Shown here in pieces: positions 62,116 through 64,000 of a DNA stretch of 64,000 nt. Origin of the DNA: Planctomycetota bacterium (lineage in GTDB: Bacteria > Planctomycetota > PUPC01 > JACPCR01); assembly GCA_027625095.1 (NCBI GenBank), contig JAQBXN010000009.1, positions 1 to 64,000 of the forward strand. The letters run 5' to 3'. Both the position numbers and the translations under genes were made by a program. The stretch's first letter is position 1. Each line of letters opens with the position of its first letter. The notes beneath the pieces are model-generated. The model saw nothing but the letters and a program-made list of their open reading frames with translations, had not been told where the DNA came from and ran no database searches.

Positions 62116-62215
62116 CTCCGCGTGACGCGGAGAGCTTTCCTGGAAGCGGAAGCGTCTCGCTTCCGAGCGGAGGCGAGACGCCTCCGTTCCCAGGTTTCGT
62201 TGTGGCCGCGCGGCC
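62116..62215. repeat. Second hairpin cluster upstream of the deacylase
   Basis: Four palindromes in 100 bp: CTCCGCGTGACGCGGAG (62116-62132), CGGAAGCGTCTCGCTTCCG (62147-62165), CGGAGGCGAGACGCCTCCG (62168-62186) and GGCCGCGCGGCC (62204-62215). They lie between the deacylase start and the sialidase stop. Confidence 0.92.
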
Positions 62216-62238
62216 GCATTTAGAGAACTGCGGTCCAA

Positions 62239-63453
62239 TCACTTTGTTTTTGCGATCAGGTCGTCGACTGCTGCCAGCGAAACCTTGAGTACCTCCATGG
62301 TCTGTTTGGCGCCGGAAAAGGCAATCAGCAGATGGCCGTCGTGCTCGATCATGTGTGGATAATCGATGTGCCGACCGCCGACCAGGCAGAACAGACGGGT
62401 GTATACCAGGCCATCCGGGCTGATCGCCAGAGTTAGCGGGTCGCGGCGAAGCGGGTTGGCGTTCGACACCATGGCGTAGTACCCGTGTGAAGTGCGCAGA
62501 GTAAAAAATTTACTCGTGGCATCGGGAAAGTTGGTCTTGGCGATGCTGCTCCAACTCTGGCCGTTGTCAGTCGAGAAGACACGCAGGAGTCGCTTTGAGC
62601 CACTGTTGTCCCGGAGCAGGCCGACCAGGTTCTTTCCGTCGGGCAGGATGTACCAGTACGGTTCTTCCGGCTGCTGCTCCCCTTCATAGCTGGCGAGTGG
62701 GCGGATTTCCCAGCGATCAAATGCCTCGACGCCGCCGACCATTACCGTGACTTGCCGGAGATGGTCTCGGCGGCTCATCATCCACTTGCCGCTGGGTAGT
62801 TTTTTCGGAGGGAAATTGTTCATGGCATCGTCGCGCACCGTGCCATGTGCTACCCATTTATTTTGATCACCATCCCAGCGGAACGCCTCGAGGCTCAGTC
62901 CTTTTCCAGGATAGCCGGGCGCATGGAAATGGCTGGCCAGCGCCAGCAACTCACCGTTACGGCACCAGAATCCTCGAGAAATCCAGCCGAAGCCTTTGAT
63001 GCGGGGCTGGCCGGATAAGTCCCCGATTTTGCTCCATTGCAGACCATTCTTGCTTGTGGCGTATGACACCCGGGTGTCGGCCTGATCGTGCCCGGGAACG
63101 ATATTGCGATGCTGGTCGGCAGGTGCATTCCGGACCCCTGGGCCGTCGCTCCACATCGCCCAGTAGAGGTCGTCATGGCGAACCAGATAGGCATGTTGAT
63201 TTACCCACTTGCCACCCCGGTCTCGTACATCACTGATCACAGCGTGGCTGGACGGCACCCGCGGTAGCCGGGCAAAATCGATCTTTCCGGGATCGCTTCC
63301 GGTGTCGGGCAAATCAAGCATGAGCGCACTTTCTGGATTCTTCACCGGATCCGGCGCTTCGGGGTTTCTATCTACCGTAAGAGCGGAACAAGTCAGCCCA
63401 ATAGTTAGCATGCTGTTGACGGTGTCACTGGTCGTCGTTGTTTTGGGTTTCAT
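62239..63453 (-). CDS. Exo-sialidase-like (BNR) protein
   Basis: 404 aa when started at ATG 63453, where AGGAAA stands 8 nt upstream and a hydrophobic segment (about 12-25) follows. A six-bladed BNR/sialidase propeller is indicated by repeated blade motifs (VSYATSKNGLQWSKIG, STDNGQSWSSIAKTN, SPDGLVYTRLF). It may cleave terminal sialic acid or a similar sugar from glycans. The reading frame continues upstream without a stop into an FAD-oxidoreductase C-terminus, so a fused product is also possible. Confidence 0.75.
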   Translation of the reverse strand: MKPKTTTTSDTVNSMLTIGLTCSALTVDRNPEAPDPVKNPESALMLDLPDTGSDPGKIDFARLPRVPSSHAVISDVRDRGGKWVNQHAYLVRHDDLYWAMWSDGPGVRNAPADQHRNIVPGHDQADTRVSYATSKNGLQWSKIGDLSGQPRIKGFGWISRGFWCRNGELLALASHFHAPGYPGKGLSLEAFRWDGDQNKWVAHGTVRDDAMNNFPPKKLPSGKWMMSRRDHLRQVTVMVGGVEAFDRWEIRPLASYEGEQQPEEPYWYILPDGKNLVGLLRDNSGSKRLLRVFSTDNGQSWSSIAKTNFPDATSKFFTLRTSHGYYAMVSNANPLRRDPLTLAISPDGLVYTRLFCLVGGRHIDYPHMIEHDGHLLIAFSGAKQTMEVLKVSLAAVDDLIAKTK

Positions 63454-64000
63454 CGTTGTGTTTCCTGTGTGCTTCAGCACCTGCCCCTGTTGGCAGAGCT
63501 CTTTTTGCAGTTCTGAAATGTTTACATGCCGTGGCGTCACGCCCTGTTTCATGGCGAGATGCGCGGCAGTTCCCGCAGCTTGTCCGAGAGCCATCCAGGT
63601 CGGCTCCATACGAATCGAAGAATACGCCACGTGAGTCGTTGAGGCGGCTACTGGAACGATCAGCCCGTCAACTCGCTTCGGGATCATGATGCGAAACGGG
63701 ATTTCGTATGGTCGCGTGATGGCGTCCAGCATTCCCAAATAGCCCTCCAGTACCACCGTGTCACCTGGCTGGACCTTGCGGCAAGGGAAACTGTCGATCG
63801 GAAACTCACCAACAGCAATAGCGTCATGATGCTGACTGGCCTGCCTGCCCACCTCCTCACCAGTAATGTCATGTTCAGTCAACGTGTAATCGCCTGACAG
63901 TCTGCGTGCCTCCCGCACGTAGAGCTGAAAGGGGAAGTGGCCGTTGTCAGTAAATTCGTCCAGAGGCAGTTGGTATTGGCGGGCAATGGCGCGATGTGCT
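63454..64000 (-). CDS. FAD-dependent oxidoreductase, C-terminal part (partial)
   Basis: The last 182 codons in the window read as the C-terminal part of an FAD-dependent oxidoreductase of the PF12831 group common in PVC bacteria: FPFQLYVREARRLSGDYTLTEHD, IMIPKRVDGLIVPVAASTTHVAYSSIRMEPTWMALGQAAGTAAHLA (the FAD-binding end). Its N-terminus lies outside the window. No stop codon separates it from the sialidase-like domain. Confidence 0.8.

Noticed and set aside
1-64000. tRNA, rRNA, integrase, transposase or prophage genes
   Set aside because: The gaps were read for cloverleaf-like and transposase-like sequence and nothing convincing was seen; the structures found are short hairpins only.

Overview
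The window looks like a chromosomal segment from a Gram-negative environmental bacterium of the PVC superphylum (planctomycete, verrucomicrobial or lentisphaeral type) or a neighbouring uncultured phylum. The evidence is a ThuA/discoidin/SGNH/dehydrogenase mega-protein, a multiheme 'PVC-type' cytochrome with a PA14 domain, a CxPSR sulfatase, two phytanoyl-CoA-dioxygenase-like oxygenases, an exo-sialidase next to an FAD oxidoreductase, a long prepilin of the DUF1559 flavour, DUF58/DUF4175-like genes and FHA-rich secretion loci. No rRNA, tRNA, CRISPR array, prophage or transposase was seen. Many starts lack a clear Shine-Dalgarno and several are GTG or TTG.

Layout. 1-3 kb: a tandem heptamer array, a DUF4175-like membrane protein, a DUF433/DUF5615 toxin-antitoxin-like pair whose toxin is frameshifted, and a DUF58 protein. 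3.2-17 kb: degradative and periplasmic redox genes (five-domain fusion protein, metallophosphoesterase followed by an in-frame coding ghost, sulfatase, lipoprotein, class V aminotransferase, exported DUF2183 phosphatase, pentaheme PA14 protein). 17-21 kb: translation genes (EF-G2-type GTPase; rpsP-trmD-rplS without rimM). 21-30.4 kb: a type IV pilus/type II secretion-like operon (TPR protein, prepilin, TPR-secretin, a PilM-PilN fusion, PilO-like, PilP-like). 30.5-44.4 kb: a complete minus-strand Tad locus (two Flp pilins, CpaA, TadE, TadG-like, a second TadE-like protein with a CxxCH motif, CpaB, FHA-CpaF, TadB, TadC, a DUF192 protein, two more FHA proteins). 44.6-51.4 kb: Ldh2-family dehydrogenase, a dioxygenase, then a plus-strand surface-glycan operon (frameshifted GT2, two methyltransferases, YdjC deacetylase, GT39-like membrane glycosyltransferase). 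51.4-64 kb: Aas-type acyltransferase/ligase with Dam methylase, dioxygenase, SH3 protein, small signalling genes (double STAS, zinc-ribbon membrane protein), AstE/AspA-like deacylase, and a sialidase fused in frame to the end of an FAD oxidoreductase.

How the genes fit together. The two envelope machines sit back to back. The plus-strand operon supplies the only secretin in the window; the Tad operon has its own ATPase, platform proteins, pilins and peptidase but no secretin. Three FHA domains in the Tad operon suggest control by phosphothreonine signalling, though no kinase lies nearby. The left-hand genes fit an organism living on sulfated, acylated polysaccharides with periplasmic electron transfer to copper and heme proteins.

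The intergenic DNA is unusually rich in structure. There are degenerate 7-bp tandem repeats at about six places, two clusters of short perfect hairpins, a 77-bp duplication running into a 30-bp-arm hairpin, and a recurrent TTGRCGTAAC motif. Two genes carry probable frameshifts and two further junctions show in-frame oddities around stop codons. All function assignments come from reading motifs in translations; no database search was run.
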